A DNA stretch of 64,000 nt from JACOND01 sp965202795 (GTDB lineage Bacteria > Bdellovibrionota > Bdellovibrionia > Bdellovibrionales > UBA1609): contig OZ241848.1 of the NCBI GenBank assembly GCA_965202795.1, forward strand, positions 372,001 through 436,000, written 5' to 3'. The notes beneath the pieces are model-generated. The model saw nothing but the letters and a program-made list of their open reading frames with translations, was not told the origin of the DNA and did not search any database. Position 1 is the first letter of the stretch. Every line of letters starts with the position of its first letter. Shown piece after piece: positions 49,065-58,488 of this stretch. Made by a program: the position numbers and the translations under genes.

Positions 49065-50861
49065 TTAATCCGCGGTTAGCCCCTCCTGGAAGGGGGATTT
49101 CAGGCAGCTTTTAAGGCGCTCCAGGCGGTAAGAGGCGGCGCCGCCGCCGCTGAAAAAGCCGCAGCTTTTGATATCCTCCCCGTCAAGCGCCATGCGGGCG
49201 GGCGGGGGGCTGCTTTGATCAAAATACAGGTTGTCAGAGTTGTTTTCCCCGCCGGCAATGCGGAGGCCAAGCCCCTTTAAAAGCCCTGTTGAGGGAATGA
49301 TAAAATGAAATGGCCCCCCCCTGGGAACATCAGCGGAGGATTTGGACTCAATATTCTTAAAAAAGGATTCAAAAAAAGGATCGCCGGAGCTAAGATGGTG
49401 AACCGCATTTAAAAAATCCATATAACTGTATTCAGGCCTGGAGCTTCCGGCGGCTGCCCCCCGCTCAAATTTTACTTTGTCAAAGAGCTTGCTTTCCCTG
49501 TCTGCGGCGGAAGATATATGGCCGGAGATTCGCCTGAGTCTGCGGACCTCGCCCTCCCTTTCAAACAGGAAGTCAAAAACAATATTTTTCTCTGTTTGAG
49601 AGAGGCGGCCGAACAGATCCAAAAACGCGGGCTTCCGCTTTTCAGGGCTGGGAAATTTTTTTAAAATCCTGTCGGTTTTTTTAAACAGCTCCGCCTGCCC
49701 GCTGCGGGTTTTTAAGGCAATGGACAAATCGCTGATAAGGCCCGGCTGGAGGCGCTTTGCAAGGCTTTCCTCTTCCGCTGTGAGCCTCCTCTCAAAATCC
49801 GCCCTCATCCGGCTTATGGCCTGATCAAAGGGCCTGCTGATATCCCTGTTTATAAAGGAAAGCAGCCCTCTCTCATAAAGAATAAGGCCGTAAGGCTCAA
49901 TGTAAATGTTTTCAGCAGCCGGCAGCAGATAATTTGAGCAGGCCAGGCTGCAGTATCCCAGAACATAAATATCCAGGCCGCTCTCCCTCACATAGTCTGC
50001 CAGATGAATGAGGCCGAAAGACTGGCGGCTGTCATACATATTGACGCCCAGGCCCAGGAGGCTCTCCTTTCCGCGCAGCAGGCTGCTGATTATGGCCTCA
50101 TAGCCCTGGATTTCCTTAAAGATCCTTTCACTGTGGGGCTGGCCCTCATATATAAAGGGGGCCGCTGGCGCATGAATCATCAAACTGCCGGAAATGCGCG
50201 GCTTTCCGCTGCCCTCCTCTTTTTCAATGGCATACAGCTCCCGGCCGCTCCGCCTGGCGGAATCCCCGGCAGTTTCCGATGAGGACTGCCGGACAGCTTT
50301 CAAAACAAGCTCCCTGCTGATATTTTGCCTGGCGTATTCAAAAAAACTTTGAGACTTGACGGCGCGGGCCAGGCTCTCAAAAACATGGCTCATCCGGCTG
50401 ATTTTTTCGTCATGGGAAAGCGCGCTGTCTTTTTCAAGAGCGCTGATTCTGTTAAACAAATTTTCGCCTTCATGCGCAAATTTTTTCAGCAGAGCCGGAG
50501 AGGCCAGGCTCAAAATAAAATCATTTGAAAGCTCTGAGCCGCTCAGCAGCCCAGCCTCCTGAAAAAGGGATTGAATGTCATGGCTTTCCTTCATAAGGGC
50601 ATTCAGGGAGTCCATTTGCGCCACAAAAAAAGAGGCCCTGCCCAGTTTTTCTTTTTTTAAGATCTCGCCAGGGGGCAGATTGCCGCTGAAAAAGTCAGGC
50701 CCGCTGCCCCCGCCCAGGCTGGCCTGCCAAGCTCCCGGAGGCTCGCTGCAGGACAAAAGGCAATGCCCGGCGAAGGCAAAAAGCGCGGCCGCGCAGATTT
50801 TTTTTGTAAAGCTGTCAAAAAAATGGCGCGCGCCGGACAAGCCGCGATTCAGAGCCTCCAT
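49065..50861 (-). CDS. Secreted ClpP/SppA-like family lipoprotein, paralog 2
   Basis: Start at ATG 50861 (GGAGGG upstream). Lipobox HCLLSC at Cys38. The middle has LGVNMYDSRQSFGLIHLADY, DIYVLGYCSLACSNYLLPAA and ENIYIEPYGLILYERG. The third place after the first Cys is Leu, not Ser, so the usual nucleophile is missing; the Ser after the second Cys is kept. C-terminal: IPSTGLLKGLGLRIAGGENN and DIKSCGFF...LKSC. Unknown function; periplasmic or surface lipoprotein. Confidence 0.75.
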   Translation of the reverse strand: MEALNRGLSGARHFFDSFTKKICAAALFAFAGHCLLSCSEPPGAWQASLGGGSGPDFFSGNLPPGEILKKEKLGRASFFVAQMDSLNALMKESHDIQSLFQEAGLLSGSELSNDFILSLASPALLKKFAHEGENLFNRISALEKDSALSHDEKISRMSHVFESLARAVKSQSFFEYARQNISRELVLKAVRQSSSETAGDSARRSGRELYAIEKEEGSGKPRISGSLMIHAPAAPFIYEGQPHSERIFKEIQGYEAIISSLLRGKESLLGLGVNMYDSRQSFGLIHLADYVRESGLDIYVLGYCSLACSNYLLPAAENIYIEPYGLILYERGLLSFINRDISRPFDQAISRMRADFERRLTAEEESLAKRLQPGLISDLSIALKTRSGQAELFKKTDRILKKFPSPEKRKPAFLDLFGRLSQTEKNIVFDFLFEREGEVRRLRRISGHISSAADRESKLFDKVKFERGAAAGSSRPEYSYMDFLNAVHHLSSGDPFFESFFKNIESKSSADVPRGGPFHFIIPSTGLLKGLGLRIAGGENNSDNLYFDQSSPPPARMALDGEDIKSCGFFSGGGAASYRLERLKSCLKSPFQEGLTAD

Positions 50862-51275
50862 TCGCAAAGCCCTCCGCCGCGCCCGATAAAGCCGGGGCAA
50901 AGCAAAATTCCCGCGCCGCAAAAAACACATAACCCCTCCCTCAAAGCTGCTCTAAAGCCGGGAGATGTTTTCCCCCGCGGCCCTTCCCCCCGCCAAAGGG
51001 CCTTTTGAGGCCTTGGCGGGCCGCAGCTGTTATGAAATCAATCCTGCCATATTTAACTGCTGTTTAAAAGATGTTTTTCCCAAAAAGCCCCTCTTTTGGT
51101 CTGGCCCTGGCTGGATTGAGATGTTTCATCCGGCATTTGGTCCAGATCCGGGCAGCCGGCCATTGAAGCGGGCCGCGGAAGCGGCCGCCAGGCCGTCCAG
51201 ATAAATAGCCGGCATGGACGAACGGCCCGCCCGGCGGGCGCGCCCGAAGATTTTGCATAAATTGCGGACCGGCGC
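50862..51275. other. Spacer between paralogs 2 and 3, with repeat
   Basis: Contains a copy of the dispersed repeat at about 51178-51212 (minus strand), bases TTTATCTGGACGGCC. The paralog 2 promoter is expected here. No gene is seen. Confidence 0.45.
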
Positions 51276-53411
51276 TCAGCGGCCAAGGCATTCCCGCATC
51301 ATGGCGGGATAAAAATAGCCGTCCTGCCTTTCAGGATTGAAAAATCCGCAGCTTTCAATGTCTCTGCCAGCCAGCTCCATATACATGCGCTCGGGAATGT
51401 CATTTTGCCCGCCCGACGGCAGCTTTTGCGCGGTGTTTTCCCCTCTGGCGATGTTCAGCCCTATATCTTTTAGAAGCTCCGCGGAGGGGATCAAAAACAT
51501 CGGCTTTTCCCTTTCCGGAGCCTCGTAAAATTTCCTCTCCAGGCCTTGGAAATCTTTGACAATCCAATAGGGATACCTGACAAGATGATCGCTTAAGCGG
51601 AGAAAATCCGCAAAAGAATATTTTGGGCCGGGAACTCCGCTTTGAGCGGCGCCCCGGCTGGAAAATCCCCCATCCGGGGAAAAATCAGGGAAGATTTTTT
51701 GAAGAAACCGCCCTTCGGCTTCAGCGTCATGAGCCAGCCGCTCAAGAACCCTCTCATAAACTGTAAAATCATAATCAATGTCAACAAGAAAATCCAGCAT
51801 GCTTTCCAGCTCTTCAGGGGAAAACCTGTTATAAACCGCCCGCGCCGCCTGCTGATGGCTGGCTGAGCTGAAGGCCGCCCGGGCCTTTGCCGCCAAATCA
51901 TAAGCCTCCTGAAACCGGCTCAGGAAATCAGGATCAGCCGCCAAATCAGATTCAGACAGAAAATAATCTTTTGCCCTCTCTCCCAAATAATGAAGAAAAT
52001 GAAAGGCGCCGCCCATTTTTCTGATGTCTCTTTGAAGCCGGCTTTTCGCCCGCCCGCGCAGATCGGCGAGCCATTCTCTGAGAGTTCTCTCCGCGAGAGA
52101 CAAAAACCGGCCCTCATACAGTATCAGGCCATATTGCTCTATGTAAATATTTTCAGCCGCCGGAAGCAGGTAATTGGAGCATGGGCCATTGCAGTATCCG
52201 AGAACATGAACATCTATTTTGTTGTCTCTTATGTAGTTTGCGAGCTTGATCATCCCCTGAGCAAAGTGATTGTCCCATATATTGACTCCCACAGCTTTTA
52301 TCCGCATGCTTTCCAGCTTTTTAATAATCTCGCCATACATGCTCTCTTCATAGGCCAGCCTGTCATTTTCGCTTGGATAGTCCGCTGTGTAATAAACCGC
52401 CATGTCTGTTGGGTGAATAGATGAGAATTGGCCGGATATGTATTTGTTTCCATTCTCATCTTCCCCAAGCGTGTAAATTTCATCCCCCGCGGCCCTGCCG
52501 TTTCCATCAGGGACAGGCCTTTTTGAGGAATTCATAACGCCCCGCATAATCGCATGGTCCGCCTCTTTTCTGATATGCTCTCTGAGCCTGCCGTTTTTTA
52601 TGGAGGGCTTCATTTCATTTTCAAAAAAGTTTTGCAGATAGAGGCTGTGTCTCCGGCTCAGGGGATAAGTGAAGCCTCTTTTGCGGCTGAGAGTCTCAAG
52701 GTTTTCCCGCGCGAAGCTTTCAAACATCGCAAGAACACTGGGAAGAGGCAGCCTCAGGACAAAATCTTTGGACACATCAGAGCCTTTCAGCAGGCCGGCG
52801 GCTTCAAGATAATGCGGCAGATCCAGATGGCTCTCCCGCTCCGCTCCAAACTCTTTGACAAGCGATGGAATAAGAGCTGTTCCCTGAGAAAGAAAAAGAG
52901 CCTCCATTTCCCGCCGCGACGACACTTTGTAAATTGCGCTGCCGCTTTTTTCCGGCAAAAATTTTGAAAAGATCTCTTTGTTTATCTCTCTGGACGCGGC
53001 CATCAGCCTGGCGCTCAAAGCGCCTGCCTTTTCCTCTTTCTCAGTTAGAGCCGCCGCGCCGGCAGACTCTCCGGGAAGGGAATTACTGTTTTTCGCCAGG
53101 GCGGCGGGGGGGGGGCTGCCGCGGCCATCGCTCAGGCCGCCGGAGGGGCTGCCTTCCAGGCCGCCGTTAAGCCCCCTTTCATCATCAGGCTCAGGAGCCG
53201 GGGCAGGCTCTGAAGCGGCCTCTGTCTGAGAATCAGCTCCAGGCGGCCCGGAGCGGGGGGGATCAGAAGGGGGATCGGCTAAGCGGCGGCTTGCCACCGG
53301 CTGCGGCGCGGGCGGGGGCTGGCATGAAACCAGCGGCCAGATAAAAACCAGCCAAAAAAAAACGGCGCGCGCCGCCCCGAGCGGCGCGCGCCCGCGGAGG
53401 GAATCACTCAT
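51276..53411 (-). CDS. Secreted ClpP/SppA-like family lipoprotein, paralog 3
   Basis: 711 residues, lipobox PLVSC (Cys30). A ~90-residue Pro/Ser/Gly/Asp linker then a helical region. Core: VGVNIWDNHFAQGMIKLANY, IDVHVLGYCNGPCSNYLLPA and AENIYIEQYGLILYEGRFLS. Nucleophile position is Gly. YNRFSPEELESMLDFLVDID follows. C-terminal IPSAELLKDIGLNIARGENT and DIESCGFF...MRECL. Its ATG overlaps the last codons of paralog 4 by 8 bp, so those two are one operon. Confidence 0.75.
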   Translation of the reverse strand: MSDSLRGRAPLGAARAVFFWLVFIWPLVSCQPPPAPQPVASRRLADPPSDPPRSGPPGADSQTEAASEPAPAPEPDDERGLNGGLEGSPSGGLSDGRGSPPPAALAKNSNSLPGESAGAAALTEKEEKAGALSARLMAASREINKEIFSKFLPEKSGSAIYKVSSRREMEALFLSQGTALIPSLVKEFGAERESHLDLPHYLEAAGLLKGSDVSKDFVLRLPLPSVLAMFESFARENLETLSRKRGFTYPLSRRHSLYLQNFFENEMKPSIKNGRLREHIRKEADHAIMRGVMNSSKRPVPDGNGRAAGDEIYTLGEDENGNKYISGQFSSIHPTDMAVYYTADYPSENDRLAYEESMYGEIIKKLESMRIKAVGVNIWDNHFAQGMIKLANYIRDNKIDVHVLGYCNGPCSNYLLPAAENIYIEQYGLILYEGRFLSLAERTLREWLADLRGRAKSRLQRDIRKMGGAFHFLHYLGERAKDYFLSESDLAADPDFLSRFQEAYDLAAKARAAFSSASHQQAARAVYNRFSPEELESMLDFLVDIDYDFTVYERVLERLAHDAEAEGRFLQKIFPDFSPDGGFSSRGAAQSGVPGPKYSFADFLRLSDHLVRYPYWIVKDFQGLERKFYEAPEREKPMFLIPSAELLKDIGLNIARGENTAQKLPSGGQNDIPERMYMELAGRDIESCGFFNPERQDGYFYPAMMRECLGR

Positions 53412-55356
53412 TAGTTTTCCTCAGACACTCTCCAAGATGCCCTTTTCCATAAGCCTTAATGCCATCAAGCTCTGTTCCGTTAAAAAAAGTTCCATCAAAA
53501 AATCCATTAAAAAACTTGCAGTTTATGATATCCTCTCCATCCACTCTGACAACCTGATAGTTGTTGTAATTCCCCGAGGGATAAAAAAGGCGGAGGTTTT
53601 CATCATGATTTTTGCCTAAGACAATATTCAATCCGATCTCCCGCATGATTTTTACAGAGGGAAAAACATACAGAGGCCTTTCGCTCTCTCTCTCGGCAAA
53701 GGCAAACAAGCTGCCGGCGGCATTTTTGGCTCTGTTTATTGAAAACAGCTTGCGCAGATTTTCCCCATAAGGGGTTCCCCTGTAGCCGGTTAAGTTCACA
53801 GTTAAGCCAAGAAAGCCCATGTAAGAATACTCAGCTGGCGGGGCATTTGCAAATATATCATTAAAAAACGCCTCCTCCGCTATGCGGTTATGCTCAAAAT
53901 GGCTTAAAACCATATCTTGAAGGCTTCTGCCATGAGAGAGATGAAAGCCAGAGACAGCTTTTTTGCCCCGCGGCGCAAAGCCTTCAGAAAGCGCCTCATT
54001 CAGGCTTTCCTCTTCCAGCCCCATGATGTCCAGGCTTCTGGCAAAAAAGCCCCTGCGGCCGGCTGAGTTTTGATGAAGCGCCCCAAAGGCGCCCAATTTG
54101 TCAGCCGCTTTTAAATGAGCGGCAAAATGCGGAACTGAATCTCTTTGAAACTTGCGGGCTGTTTTTTTTGGAGGCTTTTTAATGAGGGCCTCTTCTAAAT
54201 CCTCTTTCACAAAAGTTGACACCAGCCCTCCATACATGACCGAGCCGTAAGGCCCAATATGAATATTTTTTGCCGCCGGCAGCAGGTAATTGGAGCAGGT
54301 CAGATTGCAGCGGCCCAGGACATAAACATCAATCCCTTTTTCTTTGACAAATCTGGACAGCTTCATCATGCCGTGGAAATTAAAATTTTCATGCATATTG
54401 ACGCCTATGGCCCGCGCGCCGCGGGCCTCAAGCATGCTTATAATTTTGCCATACTGCATGTTTTCCAGAATGATTCTTTCTTGAGGGGACAAGGTTATGT
54501 ATCTCTCCCATAAAGCCGGCTTGCTCATTTTCGGCATCTCAACAAGCAAATGCCTCTCTTCGCCGCTGCCCTCTTCTATGATATAGATCTCCTGCCCAAA
54601 AATATGTATGGAGCCGTCTGACAGCTGCGCCTCGCTGCCGCTGTTTGCGATTATCGCCTCCAGAGTCCGTTTTTTTTTGCTTTCCGCCAGACTCAGGCCA
54701 TTCTCAGCCGCGCTCAGAATGCCCTTAACCTGGTCCATTAGGCTCTTAAGCTGGCCGCTTTCAAAATATTTTTGCATGGCCTCTCCATTCCCTTGAAGCT
54801 GCTGCTCTATAAACTCTTTTGTCTGCTGGCCTATAACCTGGACAACAAATTGATTTGAAAGATCATGCAGGCTGTTATTCAAGCTGCCCCGCTCCATGGG
54901 GCTTAACAAACCCTCTCTGCCCAGCAAACCCCGAATTTGAGATTTTATCTCCTCATTGTATTGGGAAACCTGATCAGAAGCCAGAAAGTCTTTTTCTGCC
55001 AGGGCCCGCGCCGCCAGGAACCGCTTGATTCTCTGTCTGTCATGCTTGACGAGGGCGGGGCCGGCGGCCGCTGCGGGGCCGAATGAAATTGAGAAGCCCA
55101 GCTGCTCGGCCGGCATGCCGGAAGCTCCTGTTTCGATGAGCGGGCTGCTGTCCGCTGCTGGTTGCCCAGTGGAATTGCTTTGATAAAGCCCGGCTGCGGG
55201 GGCATGATCCTGGACGCTCCCATAATTATAATGGGGAGAGTTAGGCCCTTCCGCGCACGATAGAAAAAACAGGGCAAAACACAAAGCCGCCGGGGCGCGC
55301 GCCCAGCCGCCATTTTGTTTGTGATTGGGGTTGTGGCTAAATATGGCATTTCTCAT
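53404..55356 (-). CDS. Secreted ClpP/SppA-like family lipoprotein, paralog 4
   Basis: 650 residues, SD GGGAGG before ATG 55356, lipobox LFFLSC (Cys34). Core IGVNMHENFNFHGMMKLSRF, IDVYVLGRCNLTCSNYLLPA and AKNIHIGPYGSVMYGGLVST. Nucleophile position Leu. C-terminal PSVKIMREIGLNIVLGKNHD and DIINCKFF...GECL with a longer spacing between the last two Cys. It lacks a clear SPEEL segment. First gene of the overlapping pair with paralog 3. Confidence 0.75.
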   Translation of the reverse strand: MRNAIFSHNPNHKQNGGWARAPAALCFALFFLSCAEGPNSPHYNYGSVQDHAPAAGLYQSNSTGQPAADSSPLIETGASGMPAEQLGFSISFGPAAAAGPALVKHDRQRIKRFLAARALAEKDFLASDQVSQYNEEIKSQIRGLLGREGLLSPMERGSLNNSLHDLSNQFVVQVIGQQTKEFIEQQLQGNGEAMQKYFESGQLKSLMDQVKGILSAAENGLSLAESKKKRTLEAIIANSGSEAQLSDGSIHIFGQEIYIIEEGSGEERHLLVEMPKMSKPALWERYITLSPQERIILENMQYGKIISMLEARGARAIGVNMHENFNFHGMMKLSRFVKEKGIDVYVLGRCNLTCSNYLLPAAKNIHIGPYGSVMYGGLVSTFVKEDLEEALIKKPPKKTARKFQRDSVPHFAAHLKAADKLGAFGALHQNSAGRRGFFARSLDIMGLEEESLNEALSEGFAPRGKKAVSGFHLSHGRSLQDMVLSHFEHNRIAEEAFFNDIFANAPPAEYSYMGFLGLTVNLTGYRGTPYGENLRKLFSINRAKNAAGSLFAFAERESERPLYVFPSVKIMREIGLNIVLGKNHDENLRLFYPSGNYNNYQVVRVDGEDIINCKFFNGFFDGTFFNGTELDGIKAYGKGHLGECLRKTNE

Positions 55357-56049
55357 GATAATATTCCTCCCGCGCTGCTGTTTCTAAAAAGCAGGCCTGT
55401 AAAATGATGTCTGTTAAACCGCTCCCTTATTAAAGATGAATTGGCTGTTTGGCGGACTGCCCTGGCATTGCGCCGCAGCATGTTTCTCCCTGGCCTGCCG
55501 CGCTCATATTGAGCCGCAGCCTGCCGCGCCGCAACAGTTTTTTTTTGCCGTCCGCTTTTAGCCTCCCTTAATATCTATAACCTTGCATCTTAGCATCTAT
55601 AGCCTCTATGCTATAAAGCCTCTATATGAGGGCCTTATATATATGAGGGCCTTAACCCTCTGCTTATTAGGATAGGCTTTTTTGCGGGGGGGCGCAAGCG
55701 AAAAAGCCATTTTTGCGGAAAATGCCTGTTTTTTAGGCCTCTTTTGAAGGATTTTGCTGATTTTTTTGGCCCCAGCCTTATATCATCTATAAAATTCATT
55801 TATTGTTTAGGGGGATCGGGGCCGGTCAGGCGGCTCTCTGTTAATGACAAAGCGCGTTATAAGCGGCCAGCCCCCTAAACAGGCCCTTCAAAATTGAGCC
55901 TGGGGGGCGGGCGCGCCCCCCCGCTGCGGAGGCTTTGCGGCAAAACATTTATTTTTAGAGCCGCTGCAGCAGGCTGTATGGACTAAAGTCAGGAAGCCGC
56001 AGCCGCGCTGCAAGATCCATGCGGGCGCTTTGCCTGATGGCGGCTCAGC
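55357..56049. other. Long spacer between paralogs 4 and 5
   Basis: No gene. It holds direct repeats of TATATGAGGGCCTTA (about 55623-55637 and 55639-55653) amid TCTATA repeats. Toward paralog 5's end there is a structured inverted repeat (55804-55881). The former may be the paralog 4 promoter. Confidence 0.55.
55804..55881. other. Structured inverted repeat, candidate RNA or regulatory element
   Basis: Outer arms TGTTTAGGGGG (55804-55814) and CCCCCTAAACA (55871-55881) are perfect 11-bp complements. Inside, GGCCG (55819-55823) can pair with CGGCC (55864-55868) and GTCA with TGAC. That gives three nested helices in 78 bp. No family is recognised. Confidence 0.55.
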
Positions 56050-58263
56050 TTAATCCGGCAGGCTGAGGCCCGGCATGCATGCCAAAAGCCTTTCCTTTGA
56101 GTAACTGCCGGCGCCCTCTTCAAGAAAGCCGCAGCTTTCAAAGCCGCTTTGGCTTAATTCCATAATCATTTCGCCGGAAAGCGATGGAGGCAGATTTTCA
56201 GGGCTGTTTTCGCCTTGCGCAATATTGATTCCCAAGTCCCGCAGCAAAGCGGCGGAGGGAACAATAAGATCGATTTTCTCCTCTTCATGAGCGCTGTAGC
56301 CTGTTCTGTCAATGTTTCCCGCAAACACATTCCAAAACCACAGGTTGTGCTTTGTAAAATTATGGGAAAACCGGAGAAAATCAGCGTAAGGGTATTTTGA
56401 GTTTTTTTGACCGGGGATTTCTGAGAAAAAAGCCTCTTCGCTCTGCCTGTTGTCCTCCAGGTGCCTGAGGACGCTTTCAATTGGCCGGTAATTGGGAAAT
56501 TTAAGATGAAAAAGAAACTCCCGGAGGACATCCATTTCCGCGGGCGCAAAGCTCTTGGACACAACAACAAAATTGCGCCGGCTTAAGCCGTCCAGCTGGT
56601 CCGTCCCCGCGCGGGCCGCCGCGCGATTAAGGGCGGTGATGACTTTGTCAGGCAAATGGCCATGCCCTCTTTCCATAAGATAGTTTTGCAAGGCCTCCCG
56701 CGCGGGCTGCCGGCTGGCAGCTCGCAGCTTCCCGTTTTCATCAAAATCAAGGGTTTGGAATTCCCCGCCTCCTGAAAAGAAGAGGGCCTTATACAGGTCT
56801 GTCATGCCGGCGCCGGGCTTTTTCCAGCGCTCAGACAAAACGCCTCTTGCATTTGCAAGCGCGCGGTTAAATATTCCTCCGGCTTCCGGCGCCATGGATG
56901 AAAACAAATCGCCCTGGTAGGAGATGACGCCGTAGAGGCCAATATAAACATTTTTTGCCGCCGGCAGCAGATAGCTTGAGCAGGTCAGGCTGCAGTGCCC
57001 TAAAACATAAACATCCATGCCGGTTTTTTTAATGTGCCTGGCAAGCCTCATCATGCCGGCTGCCGAGCGGTTGTCAAATATATTGACAGCTATGGCTTTG
57101 GATTTGTTTTTGATCAGATTGTCAATTATCCCCTGATAAACGGCCCTCTCAATCAGATGCCTTTCCTCAATGGTCTGCTGGTATATATAGTCTGCGGGAG
57201 GAGCCAGCGAGCCAAGGGGGGCAAGCCTGCCGAAAGGCCCCTCTGTTTCCTCAGGGGAAACAGAGTATATTTCCTGCCCCCCATGGCTCATCCGGCTGAC
57301 GGAAAAAGCCTCCTCTCCCTCCTTTTTGACTGTAATTGTTATGGGCGCTCTCATGGAGGACATTAGTTTTACAGACTCCAGCATGATATCTTTGCTGAGG
57401 CTTTTCTGAAAATAATCAAAAAAGCTCCAGGCTTTTAATTCTTTAACCGCAGTCTCAAAAACAGCCTTTGCCCGGGACTTTTTTTCTGTTTCAGAAAGGG
57501 AGCTGCCGGCAAGCGCTGCGGACAGCCTTGTTTGGATTAGATCGCCCCAAAAAATTCTCTGCAGATGCATATAGGCGGCGGCAAAATAAAACTCTCTGGA
57601 TATAGGGGAAAGACGGCTGTAAAAAGGCGCCTGCTGAAAGAGATCAAAAGAGCGCAAAAACTGCCCTTGGTCAAAAGGCGAGCCAATGCCAAATCCGCCT
57701 TTTAGTTTTTGCATGTTTTCATCGATAAACCGCTCCAGGGGGATGGCCATTTCCTCTTCAGTGAGAGCGGGCAGCGGCGGCGAAATCATGATCTCAGGGC
57801 TGCCCGCCCCGCCTTCAGGCGCGGCTTGGCTGGCCGGGCTGTCCAGGCTGTTTTTAGCCTCTGCCGCCCCAGTCTGCCCTTTTTCGGCTGGCGCGGCTTG
57901 GCTGGCCAGGCTCCCGGCCGGGCTGTCTGCCGTCCGGCTGTCCGCGGAGCGGGAGGCGCTGGGAGGGGATTCCTTTTGCTGGGGGGCTGGCGAGTTAGAG
58001 GCAGAGGCGGGGGGGGGGCTTGGAGGAGGGCTTGGAGGAGGGTCCTGGCAGGCCAGCAGAGAGAGCGCAAAAACAGACAAAACCAGCCGGCCCGGCCGGT
58101 TTAAGCAGCCGCGCCGGATTTTGTTAACTCCCCTCTGGAAAGGCTTTGCTCCGGCGGTCCTCAAAAGAACAGGCCAGCCGGCGCGGGTTTTTCCAGCCTT
58201 TGCAAAAAACATGACGAAAAGCATACAAGGCATCGCTCTCAGCCGCAAGGGGGAAATCCGCAT
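56050..58263 (-). CDS. Secreted ClpP/SppA-like family lipoprotein, paralog 5
   Basis: Up to 737 residues; true start uncertain. The lipobox LSLLAC (Cys72 of the longest frame) with the basic stretch before it suggests a start near residue 45-50. There an SD-like AGGGGAG stands before GTT AAC AAA ATC, with no usual start codon. Pro/Ser/Ala linker with AxxEK repeats; core IAVNIFDNRSAAGMMRLARH, MDVYVLGHCSLTCSSYLLPA and AKNVYIGLYGVISYQGDLFS. Nucleophile position Leu. C-terminal VPSAALLRDLGINIAQGENS and FESCGFL...LLACM. Function unknown. Confidence 0.72.
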   Translation of the reverse strand: MRISPLRLRAMPCMLFVMFFAKAGKTRAGWPVLLRTAGAKPFQRGVNKIRRGCLNRPGRLVLSVFALSLLACQDPPPSPPPSPPPASASNSPAPQQKESPPSASRSADSRTADSPAGSLASQAAPAEKGQTGAAEAKNSLDSPASQAAPEGGAGSPEIMISPPLPALTEEEMAIPLERFIDENMQKLKGGFGIGSPFDQGQFLRSFDLFQQAPFYSRLSPISREFYFAAAYMHLQRIFWGDLIQTRLSAALAGSSLSETEKKSRAKAVFETAVKELKAWSFFDYFQKSLSKDIMLESVKLMSSMRAPITITVKKEGEEAFSVSRMSHGGQEIYSVSPEETEGPFGRLAPLGSLAPPADYIYQQTIEERHLIERAVYQGIIDNLIKNKSKAIAVNIFDNRSAAGMMRLARHIKKTGMDVYVLGHCSLTCSSYLLPAAKNVYIGLYGVISYQGDLFSSMAPEAGGIFNRALANARGVLSERWKKPGAGMTDLYKALFFSGGGEFQTLDFDENGKLRAASRQPAREALQNYLMERGHGHLPDKVITALNRAAARAGTDQLDGLSRRNFVVVSKSFAPAEMDVLREFLFHLKFPNYRPIESVLRHLEDNRQSEEAFFSEIPGQKNSKYPYADFLRFSHNFTKHNLWFWNVFAGNIDRTGYSAHEEEKIDLIVPSAALLRDLGINIAQGENSPENLPPSLSGEMIMELSQSGFESCGFLEEGAGSYSKERLLACMPGLSLPD

Positions 58264-58488
58264 TTTGAAAAATTTTCAGAAAAACATGCCGTTTTCTGGC
58301 CGGTTTTTCTTAAAAACCCTTACAAACCTCTGATATTTTTATAGGAGATATAACAAAACAGACGGGTTTTTGCGCCGCGGCAAAAACCCGGCCAGCCTGG
58401 CGCCCCTCAGCAGCGCCTGCGCGGCGGGGGCAGACTGGCCCCCGCGCCGCGGAGGAGATCTTGCCGGGGGGGGAGCTTAATGGCGCTC

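Noticed and set aside
48840..49079. Ala-rich protein
   Set aside because: Poly-GCG/GCA run without SD, between paralogs 1 and 2.
55804..55881. Integron attC site
   Set aside because: Lacks the RYYYAAC/GTTRRRY core boxes and no integrase or cassette is near.
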